From Heligmosomoides polygyrus polygyrus (lineage: Eukaryota; Nematoda; Chromadorea; Rhabditida; Heligmosomidae): 64,000 bases of DNA. Location of the stretch: the NCBI GenBank assembly GCA_947396885.1, contig OX377202.1, positions 71,768,643 to 71,832,642 of the forward strand. The letters run 5' to 3'. Below the pieces are notes generated by a model, which was not told the DNA's origin, made no database searches, and saw nothing but the letters and a program-made list of their open reading frames with translations. The position numbers were made by a program, and so were the translations under genes. This document shows positions 1 through 10,640 of the stretch, piece by piece; position 1 is the stretch's first letter; each line of letters begins with the position of its first letter.

Positions 1-1258
1 GGGAGCGGATAGTGCTGCGAGAGTATCCACTCTTCATATATTAGAACAACGTGTTTCGTTTTTGCTGAGTCGTTGAACCCGGCGAAAGGCTGTGCGGCAA
101 GCGAATCGGTGGCTCAGCATGGTGCTGCTTCACAGGTGCAAGGCCAGATGTTCGACTCGACTGCTATGCACTATTTCTGCATTTTTTCATGACCGTTGCC
201 TCCTCTACCAATTTGCTTCCTACACATCGCCTACACATTTGTTTCACTCTGCTTTCTCAAAAGGGTCGGATTCGTGATCAACACTCCAGATAACCCCTAT
301 AGACAAAGCTTGGACGAAAACGATGAACATGAGTTTACCATTACCAGTTACCCATACTTACTTTAGCTTCCCGTACTCCGGCGTAAAACCAAAAACGGAC
401 ATCAGATTCGTGATCAGCACCCCAAATAATCCCCATAGACGAAGGATCGATAAAATCGGTGAGTATGACTTCGACAGCCCTCGTCACCCGTACCTAATGT
501 ACCCTACCGTAATCGGCCGGAATTTTAAAAACGGATGTCAGATTCGTGGTCAGCACCCCAAATAATCTCTCTGGGCGAGGTTTCGGCGGAAATTCTTTCC
601 GATCTCTCCTCGACCTCTGGAGTCGTGAGAGTACAATAGTGGTAATGGCGGTTTAAATCAGCTTTCTTCTTACAGATCTCTTACACATTTGTTTCACTCT
701 AAGTTCTCAAATAAGAGCTTACTGTGAGCTGTGTTCCACTCACTTCCCTCTCGTCTTGTATTATTCAACGTTCTGTGCTTTTCAGCGAATGTTAAACAGT
801 GAGCTCACAGCAGATACGGTTTACAGCAGGTACCGGCGACTGGGGCTGTCGAGGTCATGGCCACCGTTTTCGCCCAACTTTGTCTGCGGGGGTTATCTGG
901 GTGTTCATCACGAATCTGACTCTTTTGAGAATTTGAAAGTGAAATAAATGTGTAGGAGATATGTAGGAAGCAAATTAATAAATGAGACAGCGGTCATGAA
1001 AAAATGCAAAAATGGTGCATACTGCGGGAGTCGCATATCTGGCCTAGCACTTATGAAGCAGTGTCGCACCCTGCTGGGCCACGGATTCAATCGCTCCAGT
1101 GCCGCCACGTCCCGTACGTCAGCACACGCTGACGGAGCGATATGTGCTGCACCCCACATTCGAGAGTCCGTAGCTCTTTTGGTTCAAGGACTCAGCAAAA
1201 AGATACAGGTTTTTTACTATTTGAAGGGTGGAAATCCTCGCGGTAGTATCCATTCCCC
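1..1258. repeat. Foldback (inverted) repeat, family shared with 22 kb and 56 kb
   Basis: The first 370 bases or so read, as reverse complement, like the stretch from about 820 to 1258. Shared landmarks are the CCTACACAT(C/T)..CCTACACATTT block, the CATTTTTTCATGACCG block and TTTTTGCTGAGTC. The arms are diverged but continuous, so this is an old palindrome with a spacer of about 450 bp. The left arm may continue beyond the window edge. A partial third copy of the arm core sits near 680-715. The spacer shares its GGAATTTT..AAACGGA(C/T)GTC module with the repeats at 23.4 and 56.9-57.1 kb. I see no transposase, so the class is unknown. Confidence 0.7.
255..575. repeat. Short tandem module, about 135 bp period
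   Basis: The block (T/A)CGGATTCGTGATCA..CACTCC recurs near 265, 402 and 540 as variants of CAGATTCGTG(A/G)TCAGCACC. Each copy is followed by a run resembling CCCAAATAATC and a GAC(G/A)AAG stretch. The spacing is about 130-138 bp. Reading frames crossing it at 323-565 are incidental. Related single modules occur in the 22-24 kb and 55-60 kb repeats. Confidence 0.6.
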
Positions 1259-1876
1259 CGTTCAGACCTACGCCTGAGACCCTTGCGATGTGAGCGATCC
1301 GAAAACAGTTCAAATTTCAAAAAAAATTGGAAAGCATTGAATTGTTGCAGTTTCTTGAAAGAGATGACCACTGCCAATGCCTTCAGTCCCTAGCATGCTT
1401 CCGTCTTCAAATGCAACACTCGCATTCGCTTTTCAATTTCAATAAGATATCAGCAAACCAATAAAACTGGAACTTAGGATGTTTAGGATTAGCCTTCTCG
1501 ATTCTATTGTGTTTTTCGAAACACCGTTAGACTCGTAGCTTTACTTACTGCCTTATCCTTACACTCTCAATATGTCACATTCTCACATTCTCCTTAGTGC
1601 GAAGCTTTCTCACACCTATGCTCATGTGGTGGTGCAATGTTGACGGCGCAGTGTATGCAACCAAGCTCTATTTCTATTCCACAGCTTATAGTTTTTGTTT
1701 TTGCGTTTTTTAAAATCATTTACCTCTCTCCAATTGCAGACTACGAGTTTGCTGCGATCTCAAGTCGTATAAAAATTCCTTCACATTAAGGATCAAAGAA
1801 CTAAAAAAAACACTCAGACTGCAGCATATGTTTTTGTTTCTGGATGCAGCCACTGGAATGCTCATGGAATCCTTAC

Positions 1877-2248
1877 CTGCACCAGTACATCGCATACAGA
1901 AGCGCTTCACTTTGTCGTCAACAGATCCATCCTCCGTCTCAGTTGCTACGAGATCGTTACACTGAGGCCGCGGTGTTGGGCTCGTATCAGAGGTGAAGCG
2001 ACATTTATGAGTGGCAGTATCGAAGTAGGCTACCTGTTGAAGAAATCATCCATTAGCTCTTCTATCGTCGTCAGTCTGGTAATGCAGTGGTAAATGGCTT
2101 TGGAAGGGAAAACCTACGTCACATTTTAAGCGAAAGCATTCGATGGCACACTGCTGAGCGTCAAGGGCCACCACGTTGTCGGTGAGGTAGGCAGCAACCG
2201 CTTCGACAAGATCGGCACCGTCGAGGACATCAACTCGCGTAGCGCAGT
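1877..2248 (-). CDS. Partial spliced gene: PAN/Apple-like cysteine-rich domain, two exons
   Basis: Read on the minus strand, an acceptor (CCTGTTCCAG) opens an exon at 2248. It runs in frame to 2118, where a GTAGGT donor follows. The next acceptor (TTCTTCAACAG) opens an exon at 2033 that runs to 1877 before a GTAAGG donor. The 84-base intron preserves phase exactly. The joined product contains ALDAQQCAIECFRLKCDV and then AYFDTATHKCRF, the C-x3-C-x3-C...Y...C spacing typical of PAN/Apple domains, followed by FCMRCTGA. PAN modules mediate protein or carbohydrate binding in secreted and surface proteins. Codons are rich in third-position C/G, unlike the surroundings. Upstream exons should lie above 2250 and a third exon below 1800 (possibly ending near the GTAAAT donor at about 1716), but I cannot fix them. 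Start codon, signal peptide and stop are not seen, so this is a fragment of a larger gene. Confidence 0.6.
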
Positions 2249-2408
2249 CTGGAACAGGACATGGAAGCTAATCCAATCCAATGTAACACTGTGTGATGCG
2301 TAAGAGATCTCTGGGAACATAAGGCAATCCCACACTTGGTGCTTAGCGGTTTCGCCATTTCTTTACGATCACGGCTTTTCAAATGTTATCACACACTCGC
2401 CTCAAGCA

Positions 2409-2672
2409 ATGGCTGTCGTTAAGTCCGCTAGGGCGAGATATTTATATCACAAAAAGAAGAAGCTCAATTCGAAGGTATTGAACTCATTCCGAAAGCAGAG
2501 CTTCACCAAACTGAAACCCAACTCCACTTTTCTCACCAGGCGAAAAAACGAAAATGTCGAAACCGCAGTTGACCCTCCGAAAAATCCTTTTTGCATCGAT
2601 TTTGAACCCAATCTGCCTGAGTCAACAAGAGCTGCTCGTCTCGGATATAAAACAGCAACCAACAGCAGCTAA
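2409..2672 (+). CDS. Hypothetical small basic ORF
   Basis: An 87-codon frame starts at an ATG in a good context (AAGCAATGG) and ends in TAA. Its first 35 residues are strongly basic (KKKKLNSK, SFRKQSF). The rest is hydrophilic and proline- and asparagine-containing. No domain is recognised and there is no signal peptide. It lies just upstream of, and divergent from, the minus-strand PAN-type exons. The frame could be a single-exon gene, a terminal exon or chance, since open frames of this length are expected in 64 kb. Confidence 0.2.
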   Translation: MAVVKSARARYLYHKKKKLNSKVLNSFRKQSFTKLKPNSTFLTRRKNENVETAVDPPKNPFCIDFEPNLPESTRAARLGYKTATNSS

Positions 2673-4560
2673 AAATACTAGTCATACTCTTCCAATTTCA
2701 AGATATCGAAGGGCATAATTACACTTATACGAACGGGCAGGTACATCAGTATACTTGTGCGGCGCTCACCTTAATTGGAGCTTCTTCATGTGGCAGTTGT
2801 TGTTGGTTAGTCTAAATTGTTCAATCTCCTGAGCTAATAGTCAGAGCACCGCTTTCAAACAATTTCGCTGTTAACCATATACACAAGTACCTATAGCGAT
2901 GCTGATCACATCTCATTGATTGAAATCGAGGAGAAAATCTGAATTCGAGTAACAAGCTACATAGGTGTGTTTCTCAGCTGTGGTTTGTTCAGAATCGGTT
3001 GAGAGCTGACATCATTTGGCCGCTATGTTCACCACTTTCGACTGCATGCTACTGTGACGTGAACTCGCGTAAGCTGTTGGACTGCAACTATGTCTAAGAT
3101 ATCAGTTCCATATTCTGTCAACGTTTCGGCTTCCTCGTCTTCGTCAGGGCCTAGAGATTAAGAGGCGAATGTGACCCAACCAGTCCAAAATGTTTTTTCA
3201 GGATAGAGGTCAGCTCCAATGCAGCAAAGTGGAACACATAGACACAAGAAACGCTCTGCTTATGTGTTGGTAGGAATGCTATGGTAATCGACCTTCACGC
3301 ACTTTGACCGTTTCTGCTCCAGGACGCTCATTTGTTCGCTATGTAGGAAAAAAGCCAGAATTATTGCCGATGTGTAGGTTTGTGGGCGCTGAACCTAGTT
3401 AACTATGAGATGAAGGAGAAACTTAGTCTTACCCCGAGAAGCAATCGTTAAACGAAATTGAAACGTTGTACATTTGATCATGAACTAACCTTCTTTTGAT
3501 TGTAGGGTTGTTCGCAATAGCGGTAACAGGTAAAGCAATAACCTGATTACCATCTGAAAAAGCTGTCATAAACAAAGAGTTGTTCATTGTTTTTTTTCAA
3601 TAAAGTTGTGATGTTTTGTGCGGAATAAACTTTTCGCGGAATAAACTTAAACGATAACAAAATGCGGAGAAAGCCCTCGACGTAATATATTATAAAGCTT
3701 TCGAAATTACTCACATATTGCGATGAATGAGCAATGTTTATAACCTTCTTCTTCACCAACGTTCAATAAGCTAGCATTAACACCAAACGAGATCGATAAT
3801 AATTGAAACCTGTGGGCCTCCGCTAAACAACAGTTCGAGTTCTATACATGTTGGAGTTCCTATCTTTCTAAAATAATTCCTTTAGCTCCGAGAATCACGG
3901 GCGGAGGTCACTGTCTCACATGGCATGGCGAGCAGTGACCGTGCCTTGTCTTCAGAACCATTTTCGACCGGCTAACTATGTTCTACGAGTCGTAAGAAGT
4001 CACCCCGCAGCTCATCGGGAGATGTCAATGCTCTGCTCTTTACTAGGTGATCTCCAAGGCTTCGCTCTTTATGAGGTGCTCTGTGACCGAAAATGCACAG
4101 CAATTAATAGAAAGCAACACATTTTATTACCCAGTCACAAAAACGCTCTCGGCCTTGGCCAGTCCCCTCGATTGTATTATGCGTCGCGGGGATAGCGATT
4201 TTGAAGCTCACACTTTGATTGTAATTACAAGGTCAAACTGATGCGCATTCAATTTGCTGTCCTTGCCTTATTCTGGAAAAAGTCGATCCTCCAATGCGGC
4301 TCGAGTGCAGTGTTCCAGTTGGCCATACCAGACGGGTCGAAAAGTCTAATTTAACACTTTATCGTGGAAACATAAGGAAGGAATCCCAGTGCTAGATACC
4401 TTCCTCTTGTCGGTGTGAAGGCTGTAGAGATAATAAATCCACTCAAACAGCTATGTGCAAGAGCTCGAATACTAAATGAAAGGAACAGTTCGCTTTCGTT
4501 AATTTACACGCTTTGAAGTGATATCCTAGAAGAAGGGATATCATTTACTCCAGATTTGGT
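2673..4560. other. No gene seen; one Penelope-type terminal fragment inside
   Basis: Apart from the fragment near 3.1 kb described separately, I see only AT-rich non-repetitive sequence with short chance frames. A short hairpin, TGATATCC/GGGATATCA, lies at 4516-4543. Confidence 0.5.
3085..3165. repeat. Solo fragment of a Penelope-like terminal repeat
   Basis: The sequence GTCAACGTTTCGGCTTCC, followed 12 bases later by CTTCGTCAGGGCCT, matches the signature of the Penelope-like terminal repeats at 14.3, 15.4, 17.7 and 41.1 kb (GCTGACGTTTCGGC, then TTCAGAGCCTG). No reverse transcriptase or GIY-YIG sequence is recognisable nearby, so this is a solitary remnant. Confidence 0.5.
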
Positions 4561-4566
4561 GTTTTT

Positions 4567-4633
4567 GATTTGATGCTATGACTCCTTGCACGAGCAACTG
4601 CTTCAATCATGCAAGGAGTCATAGCCTCAAATC
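4567..4633. repeat. Perfectly sized hairpin, 24 bp stem and 19 nt loop
   Basis: Arms 4567-4590 and 4610-4633 are reverse complements with a single mismatch; the core is CTATGACTCCTTGCA/TGCAAGGAGTCATAG. The stem length and loop size would suit a small-RNA precursor. A miniature inverted-repeat remnant is the alternative. No second copy was noticed in the window. Confidence 0.6.
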
Positions 4634-4639
4634 CACCAC

Positions 4640-5935
4640 AAAAACTTGACTATCTTGGATGCGAGCCAAACCCTCGACCAAACTATGATTAGCGCACGCC
4701 GATCACACCAAATGTACCCTTAGAAACATCAGACCAAGCAGAAGGCAGTCATTTGTGATTAGCATGTGCTGTTTCCTTCAACAACGAAGCTCATCTGTAC
4801 AAGCCCCTGTTAAAAGTAAGCGACAAAGGAGCGCTGTACTTAACTGAGAGCTGACTATCACCAACTCTATCATTCTCCCGGCCGTCGTTTCTTGTTCCAG
4901 GAGAAGAGTTTCAAGCACGCATAAGGCAAAAGACAAAAAGCATTGCTATGTGGTTGGCTGGGACTCGAGTCCGGCACAAATTTTCGTCGAACTCTATCTT
5001 CACCCCAGCGTACATTAAAGATTCTGCAAAGGTAACGTGTAAAGATGTCGTGGAACTCTCTTCTGAGACAACATTCTATGTGCATCTTCAGGATACGTAA
5101 CCCATATGGAAGCGAGTGAAAAAGTCACGGCAGGAGACCGGTAGCGGAAACGCTACGCTAGAGAAATAGAAGGCCCGTGAACGAGGCTAACCATGCATTC
5201 CTTTTGACCACATCACCGCTGCTTCGGTCATTTACCCCAGAGATTTATTTAAAGGAAAGGGTATACAAGGACGAGCAGCTGAGTGGCCAAAGTTATATCA
5301 GTCTGATTTTTTGTCTAAATTTCCATCTTTTCATTACGCTATATGCTGTCACGCGAGGCGGAATTCCAAGGAACAAGCTGCACTCATGATCTCATAAGGA
5401 AAGCGATAAAGATCTTGGCCTTCGAAAGAGTAATCCTATTTCAAATCATGGAAGCAAACTAACATAACACTGTTTTACCCATTCCTCTTAGAATTTCCTC
5501 TGGGAAGTGTACTGCAATGTTGAATTTACATTGCAGATTAGCGCCTTTGTGTGGATCTTGCCCGAATAACACACTCTCTTTTTCAATTAATCACATACTA
5601 ACTAGATCTACTAATATTGCACAAAGAAAGACTGCTGACATGAAAACTGACCATAACCTTCAGGAGATTACACCCTAATTTTAGCGCTCTGAACCGATCC
5701 CAAAATCAAATGTTATTTTAATAGATCAGTTGCAACCTTTGGCATCCCTCCATATTATGAATTAGACGCACGTAATGCATCAAAATTTCAAAAAATATGA
5801 AGGTAGCGAGATGGCCCAAACCTAAAGCAAAGACAATCCAACTCCGCAGTATCTCGAAATTCAAATCAGCGTCCAACTATGTGAGTCGGTCAGTACCAGA
5901 GCTGGTTAACAAATCATCAGAAGGAAGAAACACAA
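4640..5935. other. No gene seen
   Basis: Non-repetitive AT-rich sequence with only short chance reading frames. I found no homology to the other repeats in this window. Confidence 0.4.
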
Positions 5936-5949
5936 TTGGCACTGTGAGA

Positions 5950-6060
5950 ATTCTCTGCGGAGTGTGGCGTCAGGTCAAAGCCACAGCCACAGAACTGATG
6001 CGCTCCCACCGATTTTTCAGGGCGGGGTTCGAATCCGGCCGGACGAGAAAAAATGTGCTG
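5950..6060 (+). repeat. tRNA-like (SINE head?) segment
   Basis: A good B-box match, GGGTTCGAATCCGGCC-like, lies near 6023-6037. It is preceded at about 75 bp by TGTGGCGTCAGGTCAAAG, which resembles an A-box, and an A-rich run follows. The acceptor arms do not pair, so this is not a functional tRNA. It is most likely the head of a third, otherwise unrepresented SINE. Confidence 0.35.
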
Positions 6061-8240
6061 AGCGGTTTATTCACACATCTGGCATAGCTGCGAACGCATA
6101 CTGAGGCCAGTTCCTTAAAGCAGTCACGCTGCGCTCCGTTTCACGGCAGAATTTGACAGAAGCAAAAATTGCCGCAAATCCAGTTCCGTCGTCGGATTCT
6201 CGATTTTCAGCTTATCGAACGGCAAGCGAACGCGAAAGTGATTCGTGCTGTTTAATGTCGAACGACGAAAAAACGAGCGCGACAGCCGAAGGCGAACTCA
6301 TCACACCTGGATTTGTGATATGATCGATGTCCTGTCGAAGTACCACATTACGGCCCGTCGGTCCTTCTGCAACCTCCGACCACCACAGGCAAATATGTGT
6401 GCCATATTTGAGTTCTCTACAGATTTTCTTTAGCCTCTAAGAGTCCATGGGTGTTGAAGGAAGAGCCAATGATCGCAGCCTTTCAAAAGGTTAATTCCAG
6501 ACATAGGGTTTTTGTCATTTAAAGGCTTGCGCACAAGGATACCTCCTAACACTGCTTAAAAACTCCCTGAAGAAAGTGAGCGTGGGAAACTGAACAGCGC
6601 TAATTGCAGGAAGGAGGATGCGTTCCCCCCCCCCCCCCTACCACCTCTCGTCGATGAGTTACTAGACGACAAATTTTTTTTACACCACCCAGTGGCCCGC
6701 AACAAAAGCGAACTTCACGTTTGCCCGCCGTGTTAGATTGCCGACAATGTCATATGGATCATACAGGTCTCGTTGAGAATCAGTTTACAGACGTCCCTTG
6801 CAAATGTTTCGCAGTTCTTGTCCTCACTTTTTGCTTTTTGCTCCCTCTTCCATCGGTTCAATGTTGTCTTCTTTCATTATAAAATCACTCCGATAGCTGA
6901 TGCAGGAAACTTCTTCTTAAGGTTTGCAGCCACTTTCGAAATTTCAGGTGTAGACTAGCGTCTTCAATGGCAGACTTTTCTCGTCCAGTGCAATCGTCTG
7001 TCGCCTTCGAACCAACTATGTAGCTTGAAGCAAACATGTATATAAGAAGAATGCAGTTAGGGGATAGTTCGATATTCAAGCCCGGCTATGGACGAAGTGG
7101 GGCGCACCGCACGTCGCTCTGGGCACCTTCGTATGCGGCGAAAAGTTTCGACATGAATTTATCGCAGATTTGATATGCGCCAAGTGTGGTGATGAAGGAA
7201 GCAATAAAACGTTAGGAGTGGTTGCGAAACTCTCACAGCATATTGGTCCGCTTCATTTTCTGTGGGGACTGGAACTGAACCCTGATCGTGATAACTCGGA
7301 AGTTGTTAACCGGAAGTGATTCGCAATGGTATAGAAGTAGATTCATCGATTTATTTATGCAGCTCCTACTAAGTAGAGAGTAGTGAGCTTTGAGTGAACA
7401 ATTCTTGTCAAACTAATGTATAACAGCAGCGCCGCAGCAGGAAACCAGAAACACGAACGAACCATAACTTTTAGAATGAGTATTTACAGAATTTCAGCAT
7501 TTTATTTTTATGCACTGCCGTGCTTTCGCAAATCACCAAAATACCAAAATGGAAGACGTCACCGACAAGTTTTAACAGTTAGGTGAAGGAGTTGAAAATG
7601 TAATTTGATCAATCTCTATTGCACATAATAAAACTTACAACTTACCTGCATTAAAGCGTTGCCGAATTTTCTTATCTGCTTTCGACAACTAAATCCAACT
7701 TGAACGATTGAAAAAAGCACAAAGTATTGTGGGGCAAACATACAGCTGTGTGGTCTACTATGTTTCTTTCCAACCGGTAACTTTACACCAACCGCAGAAA
7801 ACCTAGGTAACCCTCTTCAATTATATTCTATACCCAAGCGTGCTTACCGTTTGCGTTTAGTTCTGTGCAATTTCTATGAAGGTTATGAAGGAGGAGTGTG
7901 GACCTCCGCTATTAGATTTGCACCAATAAGCATTTGTTAGTTGTGTTAACTAAGCCAAATAAAATAAGAGAATCAAGTGGTAAAATTTGTGATTTTTTTG
8001 TACTAAGGCATGTGAACGAAGTTGTGATTCATTGAGAGTTCAAAGAATGCATTCAATGCAGTGACATATAGCAAAATATGATTCGACGACAGTTTCTGCA
8101 GCTTGCTGGAGTATAAGACGTTGTCGACTGCACCAATATGCCGACATACGTTAACTCACGTCAACGTTCAGTAACTGTAAGGACGTAAACTAAGTTTTGA
8201 GGAATTTCCAACTGTCAAACAAATCAGATCAGGTGAAAAA
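6061..8240. other. No gene seen; poly-C run
   Basis: AT-rich sequence without a convincing exon. A C15 homopolymer lies at 6624-6638. No repeats of the families described here were recognised. Confidence 0.4.
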
Positions 8241-8247
8241 ATAAATG

Positions 8248-9272
8248 TTAGGATGGTGCAGAAGACATGCGGGTTTTTCGTTTTATTGGTTTCAACACTG
8301 TTCCCGTAGATAAGCTAAGACTTTTCTACAAGGCATCGCATTGTTGGGAAGCCTATTATATGCGTCCTCTAAATATGTATATGGAGTTTTATTCAAGTCG
8401 TTTATTAAAAAATAATTTGGCTTCTGTTTTCAGATGTCTAAACGCGATTTTCGTCAATTTTACTTCCACGAGTTTAAACTGGACCGGACTGCCCCTCAAA
8501 GAGCTCGAAATATCAAGGAAGTATGGAGCCAGGGAAGAATCAATGAAAATGTGCAGTACAACGTTGCACAAGTTCCACAAGTTTCGGGACGGCAACACCA
8601 GTCTCAAAGGCGTACCACATGGCAGCCGTTCACAATCGGCTTTGGGTGATGTTGGACAGCTTCGTTTTGGTCCAGCCGCTGGGCACATCATCGCCTATCA
8701 TCATAACGTACCCAGCTCTCATCGGAAGTCGCAATCCGTTCCAAAAACGGATCGTTGGCAATGCGCAAAAGATGGGCCGACGATATCTCAAAACAACAAT
8801 TCTTCTGACCTTCGGTTAATTTATGTGGAAACCACTTCTCAAGCTTCTTGGTGGGAGGAGGGGGGGGGGAGGGATCTGAACAGGCGACGTTCAGCCCAGT
8901 GACTGGACCACTTATTTAGAAGCCCCCCGACATCATCCAAAGCCGTACGTGGACGGCTGCTGTTTGGTTCGTTTTGGATTTTGGAACCAATGGTGCACTG
9001 CGCAGTCGTTGATTCTTCCCTGGACCCATACTTCCTTGATATTTCGAGCGGTTTGAGCGGCAGTCCGTCCCAGTTCGAACTCGTAGATAGAATTCAAATT
9101 ATTTTTAATAAAAGATTTGAATTAAATTCCATATACATATTTAGAATAAGCATACAAGAAGCATTCCAACAATGTATAAAACCTCGTGAAAAAGTTTCAG
9201 GTTATTTAAAAAATAGTGTTGAAACCAATAAAGTAAAAACACCTGCATTCCTTTCGCACCAAACCAACACGT
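8248..9272 (+). mobile_element. Mariner-derived palindrome (foldback)
   Basis: The segment 8248-8670 is mirrored, as reverse complement, by about 8890-9272, leaving a loop of about 220 bp. Matching landmarks are TTTATTGGTTTCAACACT, AATATGTATATGGA and GAAATATCAAGGAAGTATGG. The outer ends read as mariner-like termini: TTAGGATGGTGCAGAAG at the left and the complement of TTGGTTTGGTGCGAAAGG at the right. Both arms carry the 5' part of a mariner transposase gene, so the element was duplicated head-to-head and lost its 3' half. A G-rich run lies near 8862-8872. Flanking TA duplication is not clear on the right. Confidence 0.75.
8434..8690 (+). pseudogene. Mariner transposase, N-terminal fragment
   Basis: The frame opening at 8434 reads MSKRDFRQFYFHEFKL followed by ARNIKEVW, the start of the first helix-turn-helix of mariner transposases. 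The homology then shifts frame to KFHKFRDGNTSLKG and SALGDVGQLR, matching the usual RWFxKFRxGDxSLxD and ALDDDxL blocks. At least one frameshift is therefore present. No catalytic DD34D region remains. The mirrored copy (minus strand, about 8890-9080) retains VHHWFQN. This is a dead fragment. Confidence 0.75.
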
Positions 9273-9751
9273 TACACTTCCCGACGGTTGAGTGTGAAGG
9301 AAAATGGCTCCATACGTGGTAGCAATAGAACATGATGGTAGTAGACCCATTAAAGTTTTGCGGTGGCGAGGACGCAACCGGGGAGAACGCCGGCGAATCT
9401 CGCATCTCTCGTGACACAAGATCCTAGAGCGTACCGAACAGGGGTGTGGAAAAGATGAGCATTTCCAACTGCCTGCCATCACAGATTATGGTGTAGGAGA
9501 AGGAAGCATTCAAACTGCTTCCGCGAAATGGAACGCCTTGCGCAAACTGAGGGAGATTGAGTAACGATGGAGTCTATTTCTTCTCCCGTTTCCTATAAAC
9601 GATACATGTTTTCAGCCAGTAAAGCATTAATACTACTATAGATACGCTAATTTATCATTCTTTATTAAATAATTTACTTAAATATTGATATTCTACTATA
9701 GATATTCCTTCTATGGAAAAATGCTCTTTTATTCAAGCCCTTCAGGCGGTT

Positions 9752-10030
9752 TCAAGTTTTTGCTGGGGGGAGTGAAACATCTGTTATGAAACTTGCTTTT
9801 CTTATTGTCCAGTTTGCTATAAATGATTCTGTCATTCCGCTCTTTCCGTTAGCTAGCCGTTTCAATGGTTCCCATCTAATTGTGTTCACTTCCTTTTTGG
9901 ATTTTAATTTTTGGTTTTTCTTTCTCTTTTCCTGACTGAAGCCGTTTTTATTCAACATCATTGGCTTTTTGTATCCAACGTCGTAGAGAATTTCTCCTTT
10001 AGTTGACTGCATGGTGGATGACGCCGTCAA
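9752..10030 (-). repeat. Dispersed repeat, copy 1 (related to 20350-20510)
   Basis: The minus strand is open for 92 codons, a lysine-rich stretch including KKEVNTIRWEPLKRL and SGMTESFIANW. The same DNA recurs on the plus strand near 20390-20505 with frame-breaking changes (an in-frame stop after AATGGGAACC). It is therefore a dispersed repeat rather than a unique gene. The product, if it ever was one, is not recognised. An (AAAT)n tract abuts its 5' side. Confidence 0.5.
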
Positions 10031-10039
10031 GCGAAGTAG

Positions 10040-10070
<31 letters not shown>

Positions 10071-10073
10071 ATA
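10040..10073. repeat. (TAAA)n microsatellite
   Basis: About eight tandem AAAT units next to the 9.75-10.03 kb repeat. Such tracts often mark the tail of a retroposed element. Confidence 0.9.
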
Positions 10074-10079
10074 CGTAAA

Positions 10080-10640
10080 TGTTCGCAAAGTGTGCAGAAA
10101 CATACTCCAGAGGAGGCACAAATTAATTCATTTTTTCCAAAATTAGAAGGTTCATTTAGCTATTGAGATGTCCACGATAAACCCCAGGAATGGAAGGAGT
10201 AAAATGGAATATAGGATGTTAAGCTTGCACTGTGCATTCTCTCACAACTTCAAGTCTCTGATGAACGAGCAAGTTAAGCCATGATTAGGGAGAAGTCAGA
10301 CAAACCATTTGGAGCGTGGCTGACTAATGCTCTAGGCAACACCAGCCAACGCGACTCAACAGTGTTCGCCAGTGCGACCTTCTTATACCTTAACTGCAAC
10401 TTTCTCGTTTTAGTAATTGCTAAGAGCGATGAATGAGCGCATTTCTTATGGAATCTTTCTCGCAGTTTATTTCGTAGGTCACCATAAACTTTACAATGTT
10501 CTGTGCCGTATAGTGCAGGTGCTCCTCTTCGTCCTGTTGAAGAAAACACATCGATAGTCGGGGAATTCGATGATCGTTCCCTACAGGTAAGAAGTAGGTA
10601 GGTAAGTGGAAAAGAAGTATACATCTACGATGCGGACAAG
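10080..10640. other. No supported gene
   Basis: A 116-codon minus-strand frame covers 10274-10624. It overlaps two other open frames, has no recognisable motif and is treated as chance. Confidence 0.35.

Noticed and set aside
5950..6060. Functional tRNA gene
   Set aside because: The B-box is good but the acceptor and anticodon stems do not pair. The same holds for 18594-18660 and the SINE heads.
8267..8902. 211-codon frame as a host gene
   Set aside because: The central part is frameshifted mariner transposase; the flanks are element termini.
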